64,000 nucleotides of DNA from Pseudomonas viridiflava (GTDB taxonomy: Bacteria > Pseudomonadota > Gammaproteobacteria > Pseudomonadales > Pseudomonadaceae), in NCBI RefSeq assembly GCF_900590755.1, contig NZ_UUOC01000010.1:124001-188000 (forward strand), read 5' to 3'. Below are positions 43,387 through 53,366 of the stretch, one piece after another. The notes beneath the pieces were generated by a model. It ran no database searches. It saw only the letters and a list, made by a program, of their open reading frames with translations, and was not told where the DNA came from. The position numbers and the translations under genes are program-made. Each line of letters opens with the position of its first letter. Within the stretch, counting starts at the first letter, position 1.

Positions 43387-45879
43387 ATGTCACGCCCTGT
43401 CAGTTCATTGCAACCATTGGCCCTCGCGGTGCTGATGGCTTGTGCCGCCGCGCCACTGAGTGCCGCCCCAGCCCCGTCCGAACAGCAAACCTCCACTGCA
43501 CGCAGCTTTGCGATCCCGGCGGGTGATTTGAGTCAGGCCCTCAATACCCTGGCCGAGCAAGCCAATCTGGTGTTGGCCTTTGATCCAGTGCTGACCCGTG
43601 GCAAACACAGCGATGGCCTACAGGGGCGTTTCGATACCGATGTGGCATTGGCTCGATTGCTGGCGGGCAGCGGTTTGCGTGGCACGGCGTTATCGGCCAA
43701 TCGCTATCGCATCGAGGCCGCGCCCGAGAATGTGGCCGGTGCCATGGAGCTGGGGGCGACGGCGATTGATGGCGCTTATCACACTGAAAGCGCGTCGGGT
43801 CCGGTGTCCGGATATGTCGCCACTCGTGGCCGTACCGGGACCAAGACCGACACCGCGATCATCGAAACACCGCAGTCGATTTCCGTGGTCACCAAGGATC
43901 AGATGACCGCCCAGGGCGCTCAGAGCCTCAACCAGATTCTGCGTTACACCGCAGCTGTGATTCCGGAAACCCGTGGCGCGACGGCTTCGCGTCTTGATCA
44001 GATGACTGTTCGCGGTTTTTCCCCGGCCAGTTATCTGGACGGTCTGCGCATGCCGGGCAGCCGCGATGCGTCGCCGCAGAAAGATGCCTTCGACCTGGAG
44101 CGCGTTGAGATCCTGCGTGGCCCGTCGTCGGTGTTGTACGGTCAGGCCAGCCCGAGTGGCGTGATCAACATGGTCAGCAAACTGCCGACTGAAACCCCGT
44201 TCCACGAAATTGGCCTCAGCTACGGCACCTTCGACAAGAAGCGCACCACCTTCGATTTCGGCGGCCCGGTTGATGATCAGGGCGTCTATTCGTATCGTCT
44301 GTCCGGGCTGTTCGACGATGCCGACGGTCAACTGGAGCACACCGAAACCCGTCGTCAGTCCCTTGCTGGTGCTTTCACTTTCCGCCCGAGCGAAGACACA
44401 TCACTGACCCTGCTCGCCAATTACCAGGCTGATCCGAAAGCCGGTTCTTACGGCGCGGTTCCGGCCTATGGCTCGGTGCTGAACAGCCCGATTGGCCGTG
44501 ACATCGATGTGGATTTCTATGATGGCGAGAAAAGCTTCGAGAAGAGCGACCGCAAGTATTACGCGTTGGGTTACCTGTTCGAACATCACCTGAACGATTT
44601 CTGGACCCTGCGTCAGAATGCTCGTTATATGCGCAGCGAAGGTATCTATCAGAGCATCTACAACAGCGCATTGCAGGCCGACTACCGCACCCTGACTCGC
44701 AGCACCATCGGCACTGATGTGAATCTGGATTCCTACACCCTGGATAACCAGGCACAGGCTAAGTTCGCCACCGGGCCTTTGCAGCACACCGTGTTGTTCG
44801 GCGCCGATTACCAGAACACCAGCACCGATACCAAGTCAGGCAGCGGTTCGGGGCCGACGCTGGATATCTTCGATCCGGTCTATGGTGCGGCCATCACGCC
44901 GATCACTTACACCGCTGACGCAACGACCCGCGCGGAGCAGAAAGGCTTGTACCTGCAAGAGCAGATGAAGTGGGACAAGTGGGTGTTCCTGGCGGGCGGT
45001 CGTTACGACTGGGCTGAAAGCAGCACCACGTCTACGCGCATCGCCAATGGGGTGAAAACCAAAAGCGGCATCGACAGCGAAGCCTTCACTGGTCGTCTGG
45101 GGCTGGTTTATCTGTTCGATAACGGCCTGGCGCCGTACGTCAGCTATTCCGAATCCTTCGAACCGCAATCGGGCACCGGCCTGAATAACAAACCGTTCGA
45201 GCCCACCGAAGGCAGGCAGTACGAACTGGGTATCAAATATCAGCCGCCGGGCAGCAACAGCTTCATCACCGCGGCGGTGTTTGATCTGCGTAAATCCAAT
45301 GTGCTGACCCTGGATCCGGTGGTGACCAACCTGTGCAACGGTTCCCGTTGCCAGATTCAGTCCGGTGAAGTGCAGTCCCGCGGTTTCGAGCTGGAAGGCA
45401 AAGCCAGCCTGAGCGACAACCTGGATATCACGGCGGCTTACGCGTATCTGGATGCCAAGACCAGCAAGTCCAACAACACCGTCAACGTCTCGCCGGGCAG
45501 TGGTGTGGCCAATGGTGCGGCAGAGTCGGCTGAAGGCAAGACACTGGTTGCCATCCCGCGTCACACCGCGTCGGCGTGGGCGGATTACACGTTCCGTAAT
45601 GGCGATCTGAAAGGCTTTGGTGTGGGCGGCGGCGCGCGTTATGTGGGTTCCACGTATGGCGACGAAGCCAACTCGTTCAAAGCGCCGGGCTACACCCTGT
45701 TCGACGCATCCGCGCATTACGACATCCCGAGCCTGTACAACCCGATGGACAACCTGCGCCTTGCGCTGAACGTCACCAACCTGGCCAACAAGGAATACGT
45801 CGCGTCGTGCAGCGGGTACGGCTGGTGCTGGTATGGCTCGCAGCGGACCGTGCAGGCGAGTGCAACGTATCGTTGGTAA
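43387..45879 (+). CDS. TonB-dependent hydroxamate-type siderophore receptor with STN domain (set 2)
   Basis: An 830-aa outer-membrane receptor. Signal peptide to about 30 (cleavage after APLSAA), STN about 40-95 (FAIPAGDLSQALNTLAEQANL), plug about 145-260 (TPQSISVVTKDQM, ILRGPSSVLYGQASPSG), and barrel ending in ATYRW. The cysteine pair near the end (YVASCSGYGWCWYG) and terminal aromatic residue are features I associate with ferrichrome/ferrioxamine receptors (FhuA, FiuA, FoxA); this is a weak ligand hint. AAGGATC precedes ATG 43387. Likely regulated by the sigma/FecR pair at 41127-42631. Confidence 0.9.
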   Translation: MSRPVSSLQPLALAVLMACAAAPLSAAPAPSEQQTSTARSFAIPAGDLSQALNTLAEQANLVLAFDPVLTRGKHSDGLQGRFDTDVALARLLAGSGLRGTALSANRYRIEAAPENVAGAMELGATAIDGAYHTESASGPVSGYVATRGRTGTKTDTAIIETPQSISVVTKDQMTAQGAQSLNQILRYTAAVIPETRGATASRLDQMTVRGFSPASYLDGLRMPGSRDASPQKDAFDLERVEILRGPSSVLYGQASPSGVINMVSKLPTETPFHEIGLSYGTFDKKRTTFDFGGPVDDQGVYSYRLSGLFDDADGQLEHTETRRQSLAGAFTFRPSEDTSLTLLANYQADPKAGSYGAVPAYGSVLNSPIGRDIDVDFYDGEKSFEKSDRKYYALGYLFEHHLNDFWTLRQNARYMRSEGIYQSIYNSALQADYRTLTRSTIGTDVNLDSYTLDNQAQAKFATGPLQHTVLFGADYQNTSTDTKSGSGSGPTLDIFDPVYGAAITPITYTADATTRAEQKGLYLQEQMKWDKWVFLAGGRYDWAESSTTSTRIANGVKTKSGIDSEAFTGRLGLVYLFDNGLAPYVSYSESFEPQSGTGLNNKPFEPTEGRQYELGIKYQPPGSNSFITAAVFDLRKSNVLTLDPVVTNLCNGSRCQIQSGEVQSRGFELEGKASLSDNLDITAAYAYLDAKTSKSNNTVNVSPGSGVANGAAESAEGKTLVAIPRHTASAWADYTFRNGDLKGFGVGGGARYVGSTYGDEANSFKAPGYTLFDASAHYDIPSLYNPMDNLRLALNVTNLANKEYVASCSGYGWCWYGSQRTVQASATYRW

Positions 45880-45892
45880 TGAGGCAGGCTAA

Positions 45893-46188
45893 GTGGCGGT
45901 GCGTCAGATGTACCGCTGTTCGCAGCCTTCGGCAGCTCCTACAGGTTCTGTGTTTTTTAGACACACCTTGCCCTTGTAGGAGCTGACCGAGGTTACGAGG
46001 GCTGCGAAGGCGGTATGTCAGACACACCGCAATCGCGACCGTCGTAACCTCCGATTGCTCCTACAGGTTCTGTGTGTTGTTAGACACACCTCCGAACCTG
46101 TAGGAGCGCACGAGCAGCGCGAGGCCGCGATGGCGGTTTGTCTGACACACCGTTATCGCTGCCTCGCGCTGCTCGTGAGCTCCCACAG
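45893..46188. repeat. Cluster of three family E REP-like elements
   Basis: Three units lie in tandem between convergent receptor genes: a partial one ending at 45942 (right arm TTCGCAGCCTTCGGCAGCTC only), one at 45975-46065 (GAGGTTACGA/TCGTAACCTC arms) and one at 46098-46188 (GCACGAGCAGCGCGAG arms). All share a central GGT-TGTC-GACACACCG palindrome, and GTTCTGTGT plus AGACACACC link the units. Confidence 0.8.
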
Positions 46189-46201
46189 AGCGGTATCTGC
46201 C

Positions 46202-48556
46202 TTAAAACGCCACCGACGTCTGCACATACACCGTGCGCGGTTCGCCCACGTATTTGCCTTTGTTGTTGTCATCGAACGAGCGGGTGAAGTATTCGTGGTT
46301 GAGGAGGTTTTTCACTCCGACCGCGACGTTCAGGTCATTCAGCTGCGGGCCGAAGTCGTAGGCGGCGCGGGTGCTGAACAGCATGTAGCCAGGGATTTTA
46401 CCGGTACTGCCGTCGGCACTTTCAGTGGCGGTGTTGGCGTTGTCGGCAAACTGATCGCTCTGGTACGAACTGTCCAGATTCAGCTTCCAAGGGCCTTCGG
46501 TATAACCCACGCCGAGGGTGCCTTTATGCTTGGAAGCGAACGGCACGCGGTTGCCTTTGTTCGGGCCGTCTTCGCGAATGGTCGCGTCGACAAACGCATA
46601 AGTGGCGTACACATCAAAACCCGCCAGCGCCGGGCTCAAACCGTCCAGTGCGTAATTGACGCTCGTCTCGATACCCTGATGACGGGTTTCGCCACGAGCG
46701 ATAACGGTGTCGTTGGTCTGATTGCTTTCGTACTGGTTATCGAAGTTGATCAGGAACGCACCGATCTCTGCGCGCAGGTTGCCGTTGTCATACCGCGTAC
46801 CCAATTCCCAGGTCCGGGCCTTTTCCGGTTTTACTTCGCCACCTGCCACACGGTTGGGCATCTGGCTGTACTGCACGCTGCCGAACGAACCTTCGGTGTT
46901 GGCATACAGATTCCAGCTGTCGGTCAGGTGATACAGCACGTTCAGCGCCGGCAGCGCGGTGTTGTAGTCGCCCTGGTATTTGACGTTGGTCAGGTTGTTG
47001 TTCTGCGCCGAGTCGATCATCTCGTAGCGAATGCCAGGCGTGAACGTCCACTTGCCGATGTCGATACGGTCATCAATGTAGATCGCATGGGCTTCAGTTG
47101 AGCCACGGGTGTCGCGGTCGTTGGTGCTGTCAGTCGTGGGCAGGATGTTGGCGGCGGTCGGCGTGCGATAGCGCATCTCGTGTCCGGCTTCGTTGATGTA
47201 GCGATAACCGACGCCAACTTCGTTCCAGCTTTCACCCAGCGCGAAGCCCTGAGAGAAACGGGTCTCGATACCGCGCACCCAATATTCGCGAGGCGACAGG
47301 GACACGAAGCTGCCCTGATCCAGATACCCGCTGCGCAAGGTTTTGGTGAAGAAGGTATTGGCGGTGAACACCCGAGCGTCCTGCTCGTAGCGATAGCCGA
47401 AGTTGACCATGGTGCGGCGGCCCCAGAACTCATCCTTTGGGCGGGTCGACTGGTACGGGTCTTCTTTGTAGGCGGCCGTGCTCAGGCCGCCGGGCATGTC
47501 TGCGCGACCTTCGTAATACTGGGCCATGGCGTTGACGCTGTTGGCTTCGTCGATCTGGTATTTGCCCTTGAGGATCAAATCGTCGATCTGGGTATCGCTA
47601 TGCTCGCGCCAGTCACCGCCGCGCACGCCGGAATACAGAATCGCGCCGCCCAGGCCGTTGTCGGCAGTGCCGCCAGCCAGCAGGTTGCCGGTGGTCTTGA
47701 AGCCATCACGGCTTGAGGATGGGCTGGTTTCAGTCTGGAAACCGCCTTTGACCGTCGGCGCATCAGGGATGGCACGGGTCACGAAGTTGACGATGCCGCC
47801 GACGTTCTGTGGGCCGTAACGCACAGCACCGCCGCCGCGCACCACGTCCACCGCGTCCATGTTGCCCATGCTGATCGGGGCGAAGGACAGCTGTGGCTGG
47901 CCGTAAGGCGCGAAGGGCACCGGAATGCCGTCCATCAAGACGGTCGAGCGCGAGGCCAGACGCGGGTTGAGGCCGCGAATGCCGAAGTTCAGCGCCATGT
48001 CGTGGCTGCCGGTGCCGTTGTTTTCCGGGGCGTTGACGCCGGGAATACGGTTGAGCACTTCACGGGCGCTGGTGGCGCCGATGCGCTCGATTTCTTCACG
48101 GCGGATCACATCACGGGCGCCGGGGTGCTCAAAGACGTCAGTCTGCTGCGCCTCGCCCAGCCAGTCGCCGACTACGGTAGACGCCCCCAATTCAATCGGG
48201 CCGTTAACTGACGCGGCGACCGGTTGCAGGGTGAAACCTTCCTGACCGTCAGCGGTGGCTTGCAGCCCGGTGCCTTCGAGCAATGCCGCCAGACCCTGCT
48301 CAGGTGTGTATTCACCCTCCAGCCCACGGCTCTGCAAACCGCTGGTGATCTGCGAGCCAAAGGAAATCAGCACGCCCGCTTCCCGACCGAACTGATTCAG
48401 CGCGGTCTCCAGTGCGCTTGGGGCGATGTGATACGGCTTGCTCACCGCGTCAGCCGCCTGCAACAGCGAAACGCTGCACAGGGACAGACTGGCACCGAAC
48501 ATAATGTGCCGCAGCGAGCGGGCGAGGGGGGAGACACGACTTGGGCGAGCTGACAT
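46202..48556 (-). CDS. fecA: Ferric-citrate-type receptor FecA
   Basis: A 784-aa TonB-dependent outer-membrane receptor. Signal peptide to about 35 (cleavage after LLQAADA), STN about 40-90 (YHIAPSALETALNQFGREAG), plug with PGARDVIRREEIERIGATSA and DVVRGGGAVRYGPQNVGG, barrel ending VYVQTSVAF. The plug wording and NHEYFTRSFDDNNKGKYVGE close to the C-terminus match FecA of pseudomonads as I recall. AAAGGA precedes ATG 48556. It is the last gene of fecIRA; a repeat separates it from fecR. Confidence 0.88.
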   Translation of the reverse strand: MSARPSRVSPLARSLRHIMFGASLSLCSVSLLQAADAVSKPYHIAPSALETALNQFGREAGVLISFGSQITSGLQSRGLEGEYTPEQGLAALLEGTGLQATADGQEGFTLQPVAASVNGPIELGASTVVGDWLGEAQQTDVFEHPGARDVIRREEIERIGATSAREVLNRIPGVNAPENNGTGSHDMALNFGIRGLNPRLASRSTVLMDGIPVPFAPYGQPQLSFAPISMGNMDAVDVVRGGGAVRYGPQNVGGIVNFVTRAIPDAPTVKGGFQTETSPSSSRDGFKTTGNLLAGGTADNGLGGAILYSGVRGGDWREHSDTQIDDLILKGKYQIDEANSVNAMAQYYEGRADMPGGLSTAAYKEDPYQSTRPKDEFWGRRTMVNFGYRYEQDARVFTANTFFTKTLRSGYLDQGSFVSLSPREYWVRGIETRFSQGFALGESWNEVGVGYRYINEAGHEMRYRTPTAANILPTTDSTNDRDTRGSTEAHAIYIDDRIDIGKWTFTPGIRYEMIDSAQNNNLTNVKYQGDYNTALPALNVLYHLTDSWNLYANTEGSFGSVQYSQMPNRVAGGEVKPEKARTWELGTRYDNGNLRAEIGAFLINFDNQYESNQTNDTVIARGETRHQGIETSVNYALDGLSPALAGFDVYATYAFVDATIREDGPNKGNRVPFASKHKGTLGVGYTEGPWKLNLDSSYQSDQFADNANTATESADGSTGKIPGYMLFSTRAAYDFGPQLNDLNVAVGVKNLLNHEYFTRSFDDNNKGKYVGEPRTVYVQTSVAF

Positions 48557-48650
48557 GCAGGAGTCCTTTGGCGAGACGATTAAGGTGCTTTTCCTGTCTG
48601 TCACGCGAGAAAGCAGAAACGGCTCATGGTTTTGAAAATTTTTTGGAAAA

Positions 48651-48745
48651 CTGTTGGAGCGAGGCTTGCCCGCGAAGAACGATTACGCGGTATGACTGCC
48701 AAACCGAGGTGCTGCGTGATTCGCGGGCAAGCCTCGCTCCAACAG
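48651..48745. repeat. REP-like palindrome, family D copy 1
   Basis: Arms TGTTGGAGCGAGGCTTGCCC and exact complement, between fecA and fecR. Confidence 0.9.
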
Positions 48746-48754
48746 AAGGACGCC

Positions 48755-49732
48755 TTAAACCCGCGCCTCAACCGTCACCCAGTACCGGGTAAACCTTTTG
48801 ACTCTGACCGGTAGCGCCACTTCCAGCAGATCGAGAATCCGTTCGCTGTTGGCCAGCGGATAGCTGCCGGAAATCAGCAGGTCGGCGACTTTCGCGTCGC
48901 ACTCCAGGCGGCCACGGCGGTAGCGGCTCAGTTCGGCGAGGAAATCCTGCAGGCGCATGTGCGCGGCGACCAGCATGCCGTCCGCCCAGGCGCCGCTGCT
49001 GGCATCCACCGGACGCACCGGTTCCCAGGCATTGCGGTTGAACAGCACCTGCTGAGCGGCCTGCAACTGCAAGCCTGGGCCGGGAAAAGTTTGCGGGCTG
49101 ATCTGCACGCTGCCGCTGTACACCGCCAGTTGGGTTTTGCCTTCCAGCTGGCGCACGTCAAAGCGGCTGGTGGGGGAGGCGAGGTGAATGCTTCCCTCGG
49201 CGGTGATCAGGTTCAGCGGCCGTGAATCCTTGGCGACGGTCAGCAGAATCTCGCCCTGCAACAGCTTGATCAGACGCTGCTGAGCATCGAAGCGCACATC
49301 GATAGCGCTGGCGGTATTGAGGTGGATTTCGCTGCCATCGGTCAGGGCGATCTTGCGCCGCTCGCCAACGCCGTTGCGATAGTCGGCCAGCAATGGCTGC
49401 AAGGCGATCTGGTCCCGCAAGCCCCAGCCTGCCGCCGACCCGGCACCCAATAGCAGAAGCAGTTTCAGTGCCTGACGTCGGCCCGCCGATTTCGGTGCAT
49501 TGAGTGCAGCGTGAGCCAGGGGCGAAGACAGCCCGCTCAAACGCTGATTGACCCGCTGAATATGCGCCCAGGCACGCTGGTGTTCACCGTTGCTGTTCAA
49601 CCAGTGCTGCCAGGCCTGCTGACGTTGCGCGGCGAACGAGCCGCTCTGCATTTCGATCAGCCAGCCGACGGCCTGCTCGGCCACCAGGGGGGAAATGTCG
49701 GACTTGTTCAGGGATTCGGCGTTGCTGTTCAT
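48755..49732 (-). CDS. fecR: FecR anti-sigma regulator of the ferric citrate set
   Basis: A 325-aa FecR. The cytoplasmic part EQAVGWLIEMQSGSFAAQRQQAW precedes a hydrophobic helix near 90-108 (ALKLLLLLGAGSAAGWGL) and the periplasmic FecR domain (GERRKIALTDGSEIHLNTAS). ATG 49732 follows the fecI stop by ten bases. Transmits FecA ligand state to FecI. Confidence 0.9.
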   Translation of the reverse strand: MNSNAESLNKSDISPLVAEQAVGWLIEMQSGSFAAQRQQAWQHWLNSNGEHQRAWAHIQRVNQRLSGLSSPLAHAALNAPKSAGRRQALKLLLLLGAGSAAGWGLRDQIALQPLLADYRNGVGERRKIALTDGSEIHLNTASAIDVRFDAQQRLIKLLQGEILLTVAKDSRPLNLITAEGSIHLASPTSRFDVRQLEGKTQLAVYSGSVQISPQTFPGPGLQLQAAQQVLFNRNAWEPVRPVDASSGAWADGMLVAAHMRLQDFLAELSRYRRGRLECDAKVADLLISGSYPLANSERILDLLEVALPVRVKRFTRYWVTVEARV

Positions 49733-49742
49733 AACGGCTCGG

Positions 49743-50246
49743 TCATAGCGAGAAGTAGCAACGCAGGGCCGCTTTGTTCAGGTGACGCTTGACCGTGGCG
49801 ATGGAAATCCCCAGCTGCTCGGCAATTTCGCCGTGGCTCAAACCGTCCACCTGGGAGAGCAGAAACGCCCGCTTGACCGCCATTGGCAGGCCGTCGAGCA
49901 GCTGATCCAGTTCCACCAGGGTTTCCAGAATGATTGCCCGCTCTTCTTCCGAAGGCGCCACGCACTCGGGCATTTCCATAAGGGTCTGGTAATAAGCCCG
50001 TTCCAGATCCTGGCGCCGGTAGTGGTTGCACAGCACCCGCTTGGCAATGGTGGTCAGGAACGCCCGAGGTTCGATGATTTGCGGCGTATCCCGGGCCAGC
50101 AGCACTTTGACGAAAGTGTCCTGCGCCAGGTCTGCCGCGCTGTGCGGGCAGCCGAGCCGACGCCGCAACCAGCCTGTCAGCCAGTTGTGATGGGCGTGAT
50201 ACAGGCCTTCGACAGTGTCGTTGAGCACGTATTGGGCGTTGGGCAT
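49743..50246 (-). CDS. fecI: FecI ECF sigma factor
   Basis: About 167 aa. Region 2: YHAHHNWLTGWLRRRLGC and ADLAQDTFVKVL; region 4: AFLLSQVDGLSHGEIAEQLGIS followed by IATVKRHLNKA, a close FecI-type recognition helix. Two ATGs are possible (50246 and 50273); neither has a strong ribosome site. A Fur-like site lies about 65 bases upstream, shared with the divergent DUF3649 gene. Confidence 0.88.
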   Translation of the reverse strand: MPNAQYVLNDTVEGLYHAHHNWLTGWLRRRLGCPHSAADLAQDTFVKVLLARDTPQIIEPRAFLTTIAKRVLCNHYRRQDLERAYYQTLMEMPECVAPSEEERAIILETLVELDQLLDGLPMAVKRAFLLSQVDGLSHGEIAEQLGISIATVKRHLNKAALRCYFSL

Positions 50247-50309
50247 GAGCTGCTGCAGTCCGCGATGAACCATTAATTGCCGCAGATTCTGTCAGACTCT
50301 TTTGCGTAT

Positions 50310-50328
50310 GAGAATATTTATCATTAAT
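50310..50328. promoter_or_regulatory. Fur-box-like site between fecI and the DUF3649 operon
   Basis: GAGAATATTTATCATTAAT matches 13 of 19 Fur consensus positions with an intact ATCATTA half. It is placed to repress both divergent iron operons. Confidence 0.6.
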
Positions 50329-50454
50329 ATTGCGGTCTGCTCGCGCAATTGGTTACAAAACTCTCGCGTGATAGCCCCCTCATCAGGAAAGCCCCATGCC
50401 GATTCAAAGCCGTTGCTCCCCAGTGTGCTCCCAGTCTCGGGCGGGCGCGTGTTA

Positions 50455-50799
50455 ATGGACAGCGCGACGATGGACACTCCTCAGGTCAAAAAAACCACAC
50501 GCAAAGCCAAGGGTGCTCAGGTATCGCTCGCCTATCGTCTGGCGGTCACCTCGCGAACCCTTGCTGCGTTGTTTGGCGGTTATCTGCTGGCGGCGCTGAC
50601 CAGCGTCTGCCTGACCCAATGGCTGCCGATGTCTCGGGCTGATGCCGTGGTCACCGGCATGTTGCTGTCGTTTCTGGCGTATCTGGGCGCGGTGATCTGG
50701 TGCTTTGCCTGCCGCACGGCGTGGCGGGCGTGGTTTGGCATTCTGTTGCCCGCTGCAATTCTGGCGGCGGTGTTTGGTCTCGGGCGGTGGTTGTCATGA
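50455..50799 (+). CDS. DUF3649 small membrane protein
   Basis: A 114-aa inner-membrane protein with three hydrophobic segments (about 37-55, 64-85, 88-110) and SLAYRLAVTSRTLAALFGGYLL, as in DUF3649 proteins encoded next to PepSY iron proteins. ATG 50470 is an alternative start. It overlaps the PepSY gene by four bases and begins a likely six-gene operon running into set 4. Function unknown, presumably in siderophore-iron handling. Confidence 0.8.
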   Translation: MDSATMDTPQVKKTTRKAKGAQVSLAYRLAVTSRTLAALFGGYLLAALTSVCLTQWLPMSRADAVVTGMLLSFLAYLGAVIWCFACRTAWRAWFGILLPAAILAAVFGLGRWLS

Positions 50800-52406
50800 A
50801 AGACGGCTTCCGTCAGGCCATGGCCTGGCTGCACACCTGGATCGGGTTGATTTTCGGCTGGTTGCTGTTCGCTATATTCCTTACCGGGACTATGTCCTAT
50901 TTCAAGGCCGAAATTAACCGCTGGACCCATCCGGAAATCCCGGTGCGGTCGGTGCCAGCAGCGGCGAGCATCGAGCGCGCCCAGGCTTATCTGCTTCAGA
51001 ATGCTGCGGGTTCGTCACGCTGGTTCATCAGCTTGCCCGATGACCGTGAGCCCGCCCTTGGGGTGATGTGGCAGACCCCGGCACAGGAAGGCAAGCGCGG
51101 CAATTTCACCCGCAAAAGCCTCGACCCGCATACCGGTGAAGAAATCCAGACCCGCAGCAGCATGGGCGGCGAGTTTTTCTATCGCTTCCACTTCCAGCTG
51201 CAAATGCCGCACCCGTGGGGCCGCTGGCTGGCGACTGCGGCGGCGATGCTGATGTTCATCGCCCTGATCACCGGGATCATTACCCACAAGAAGATCTTCA
51301 AGGAGTTCTTCACCTTCCGGCCGCGCAAGGGCCAACGCTCATGGCTGGACGGGCATAACGCGATTGGCGTGCTGGCGTTGCCGTTCCACCTGATGATCAC
51401 CTACAGCAGTCTGGTGATTTTCATGTCCATGGTCATGCCGGCCAGCATCGTTGCGTCCTACGGCAACAACGTTCAGGCGTTCTATGCCGATATTTTCCCC
51501 AACACCAACGGCGTCAAGGCTACCGGAACGCCCGCGCCGTTGACGCCCTTGATGCCAGTGCTATCGGCGGCCCAAGGGCAATGGCCGGAAGGCAATATCG
51601 GCCGCATCGTGGTCAATAACCCCGGCGACGCCAATGCAACGGTGGCGGTATTCCGCAGCTCCGCCGACAGTGTGATCCATGACACGGGGCTGGCGCTGAT
51701 GTTCAACGGCGTGAGCGGTGCGATGCAGAGTGCACCGGCGCCGCGTTCCGGGCCGATGCTGGTGTCCGGCGCCATGTACGGCCTGCATCTGGGCGAGTTC
51801 GCCGGGCCGCTGATGCGCTGGTTGTATTTCATCTTTGGCATCGCGGGCACGGCCATGATAGGCACCGGGCTGGTGATGTGGCTCGCCAAGCGACAGCTCA
51901 AGCACGTCAAGAGCGGCGTATTACCGCTGGAATTGCGTCTGGTGCATGTGCTGAACGTGGCGGGCATGGCGGGGCTGATGGTCGCCGTGGCGGCGTTTTT
52001 CTGGGCCAATCGCCTGTTGCCAGTGGGCATGGCTGAGCGTGGCGATTGGGAGATCAATCTGTTCTTCAGCGTCTGGGGCCTGACCGTGCTGCACGCGCTG
52101 TTGCGTAATGGCCGTCAGGGCTGGCGCGAGCAATTGGCGCTGGGCGCGGTGTTGTTCGCCGGGTTGCCGGTGCTGGATATCGTGACCGGCGGCAAATATC
52201 TGCTGGCTTCGCTGCAGCAGGGGGATTGGGTGCTGATCGGCTTTGACCTGACGGCTTTGGTGACCGGCCTGTTCATGGCCTGGGGCGCGACAAAGTTTCG
52301 TCCGGTTCCGCCTGTTCTTGTCGCTAAGGGTGACGAACAAGCGGCACCGAAAAAATCCAGGCAGCTCGGTATCGATACCACCCAGCTTGAAGGCGAGGTC
52401 AACTGA
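50796..52406 (+). CDS. PepSY-associated membrane protein (PiuB/FpvG-like iron-uptake protein)
   Basis: A 536-aa inner-membrane protein with the PepSY_TM pattern: an N-terminal helix (WLHTWIGLIFGWLLFAIFLTGT), helices near 165-185, 205-225, 345-365 and 395-520, and membrane-flanking histidines (GLHLGEF, HNAIGVLALPFHL) that could carry haem. The group includes FpvG, the inner-membrane reductase releasing iron from pyoverdine in P. aeruginosa. By analogy it may reduce the siderophore iron delivered by the set 4 receptor. ATG 50796 overlaps the DUF3649 stop. Confidence 0.85.
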   Translation: MKDGFRQAMAWLHTWIGLIFGWLLFAIFLTGTMSYFKAEINRWTHPEIPVRSVPAAASIERAQAYLLQNAAGSSRWFISLPDDREPALGVMWQTPAQEGKRGNFTRKSLDPHTGEEIQTRSSMGGEFFYRFHFQLQMPHPWGRWLATAAAMLMFIALITGIITHKKIFKEFFTFRPRKGQRSWLDGHNAIGVLALPFHLMITYSSLVIFMSMVMPASIVASYGNNVQAFYADIFPNTNGVKATGTPAPLTPLMPVLSAAQGQWPEGNIGRIVVNNPGDANATVAVFRSSADSVIHDTGLALMFNGVSGAMQSAPAPRSGPMLVSGAMYGLHLGEFAGPLMRWLYFIFGIAGTAMIGTGLVMWLAKRQLKHVKSGVLPLELRLVHVLNVAGMAGLMVAVAAFFWANRLLPVGMAERGDWEINLFFSVWGLTVLHALLRNGRQGWREQLALGAVLFAGLPVLDIVTGGKYLLASLQQGDWVLIGFDLTALVTGLFMAWGATKFRPVPPVLVAKGDEQAAPKKSRQLGIDTTQLEGEVN

Positions 52407-52738
52407 TGCTGCTGGCAACCCTGTTGTGCTACGTGGGTTTCACTGCCCTGTGCCTGTCGATGTCCAAACACCACCGCGAGTTGCTGCACAGCAAACTCAG
52501 TGTGGGTCGCGGGCGTTTGCTCAGAGTACTGGGCTGGGCGTTGTTGTGCCTGTCGCTGTCTTCCGCGCTCAGCGCTCCTGCGTGGGGTTTGGCATTGGTC
52601 GAGTGGTTCGCGGCATTGATGGCCAGCGCCTTGTTGCTGGTGTTCCTGATTCCTTTTCGGCCAAGGCTGGCTTTGATACTCGCGGCAGCGGGGCTGTTGT
52701 TAAGCCCGGTGGCGGCGTTCAATCAACTGCTGGTTTGA
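52406..52738 (+). CDS. DUF3325 small membrane protein
   Basis: A 110-aa inner-membrane protein with four short hydrophobic segments; it begins MLLATLLCYVGFTALCLSMS followed by KHHRELL, a DUF3325 hallmark. The TGATG overlap with the PepSY gene indicates coupling. The DUF3649-PepSY-DUF3325 trio is a recurring iron-locus set in Pseudomonas; individual function unknown. Confidence 0.83.
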   Translation: MLLATLLCYVGFTALCLSMSKHHRELLHSKLSVGRGRLLRVLGWALLCLSLSSALSAPAWGLALVEWFAALMASALLLVFLIPFRPRLALILAAAGLLLSPVAAFNQLLV

Positions 52739-52748
52739 CCGGGCCGCC

Positions 52749-53366
52749 ATGAACATCTCGCCGTCTCCTGATTCCGAGCAGCCTGATCCTCTCAAAACTG
52801 CCGCTGCTAATGACTCGGCGAAAGGCGGACGTGCTCATTTTCTCGAGGTGTTTCTGTCCCAGCAGCCGCAGATGGAAGCGCTGGTCAGGCGCCGTGTGGG
52901 CTGTCGGGCAACAGCGGCCGATCTGGTTCAGGACTTGTTCGTGCGTTTCTGGCGCAGGCCGCTGGTGCAAGTCGAAGAACTCAGCACCTATCTGTTGCGC
53001 TGCGCAGGCAACATCGCAGTCGATCATTTACGCAGCGAAGGCGTGCGCCATCGGGTCAGCGAAGGCCTGATGAGCGATGGCCTGGAGCATGAGGTCGATG
53101 AGCCCCAGGCCGCACTGGAAGCGGGTAATGACCTGCGCCATGTGGAGGCTGCACTGCGCGAGCTGCCTGAACGCACCCGGCAGATTTTCCTGCTCAACCG
53201 CATCCATGGCCGCAAGTACGGGGAAATCGCCAAGGTCATGGGGCTTTCGCAAAGTGCCGTGGAAAAACATATGATGCGCGCCTTGCAAGCCTGCAAGGCG
53301 AGTCTGGAACAGTCTCCGTCGTCGGCTCGCGCCACTCGCTCGAAGTCAGAGGACGCTCGTCGATGA
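52749..53366 (+). CDS. FecI-type ECF sigma factor (set 4)
   Basis: A 205-aa ECF sigma factor with a 30-residue N-terminal extension. Region 2: VGCRATAADLVQDLFVRFWRR and NIAVDHLRSEG; region 4: IFLLNRIHGRKYGEIAKVMG with LSQSAVEKHMMRAL. It starts ten bases after DUF3325, so it is inside the same operon and presumably rises with it under iron limitation. The C-terminus extends past the usual end with a serine/arginine-rich tail. Confidence 0.88.
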   Translation: MNISPSPDSEQPDPLKTAAANDSAKGGRAHFLEVFLSQQPQMEALVRRRVGCRATAADLVQDLFVRFWRRPLVQVEELSTYLLRCAGNIAVDHLRSEGVRHRVSEGLMSDGLEHEVDEPQAALEAGNDLRHVEAALRELPERTRQIFLLNRIHGRKYGEIAKVMGLSQSAVEKHMMRALQACKASLEQSPSSARATRSKSEDARR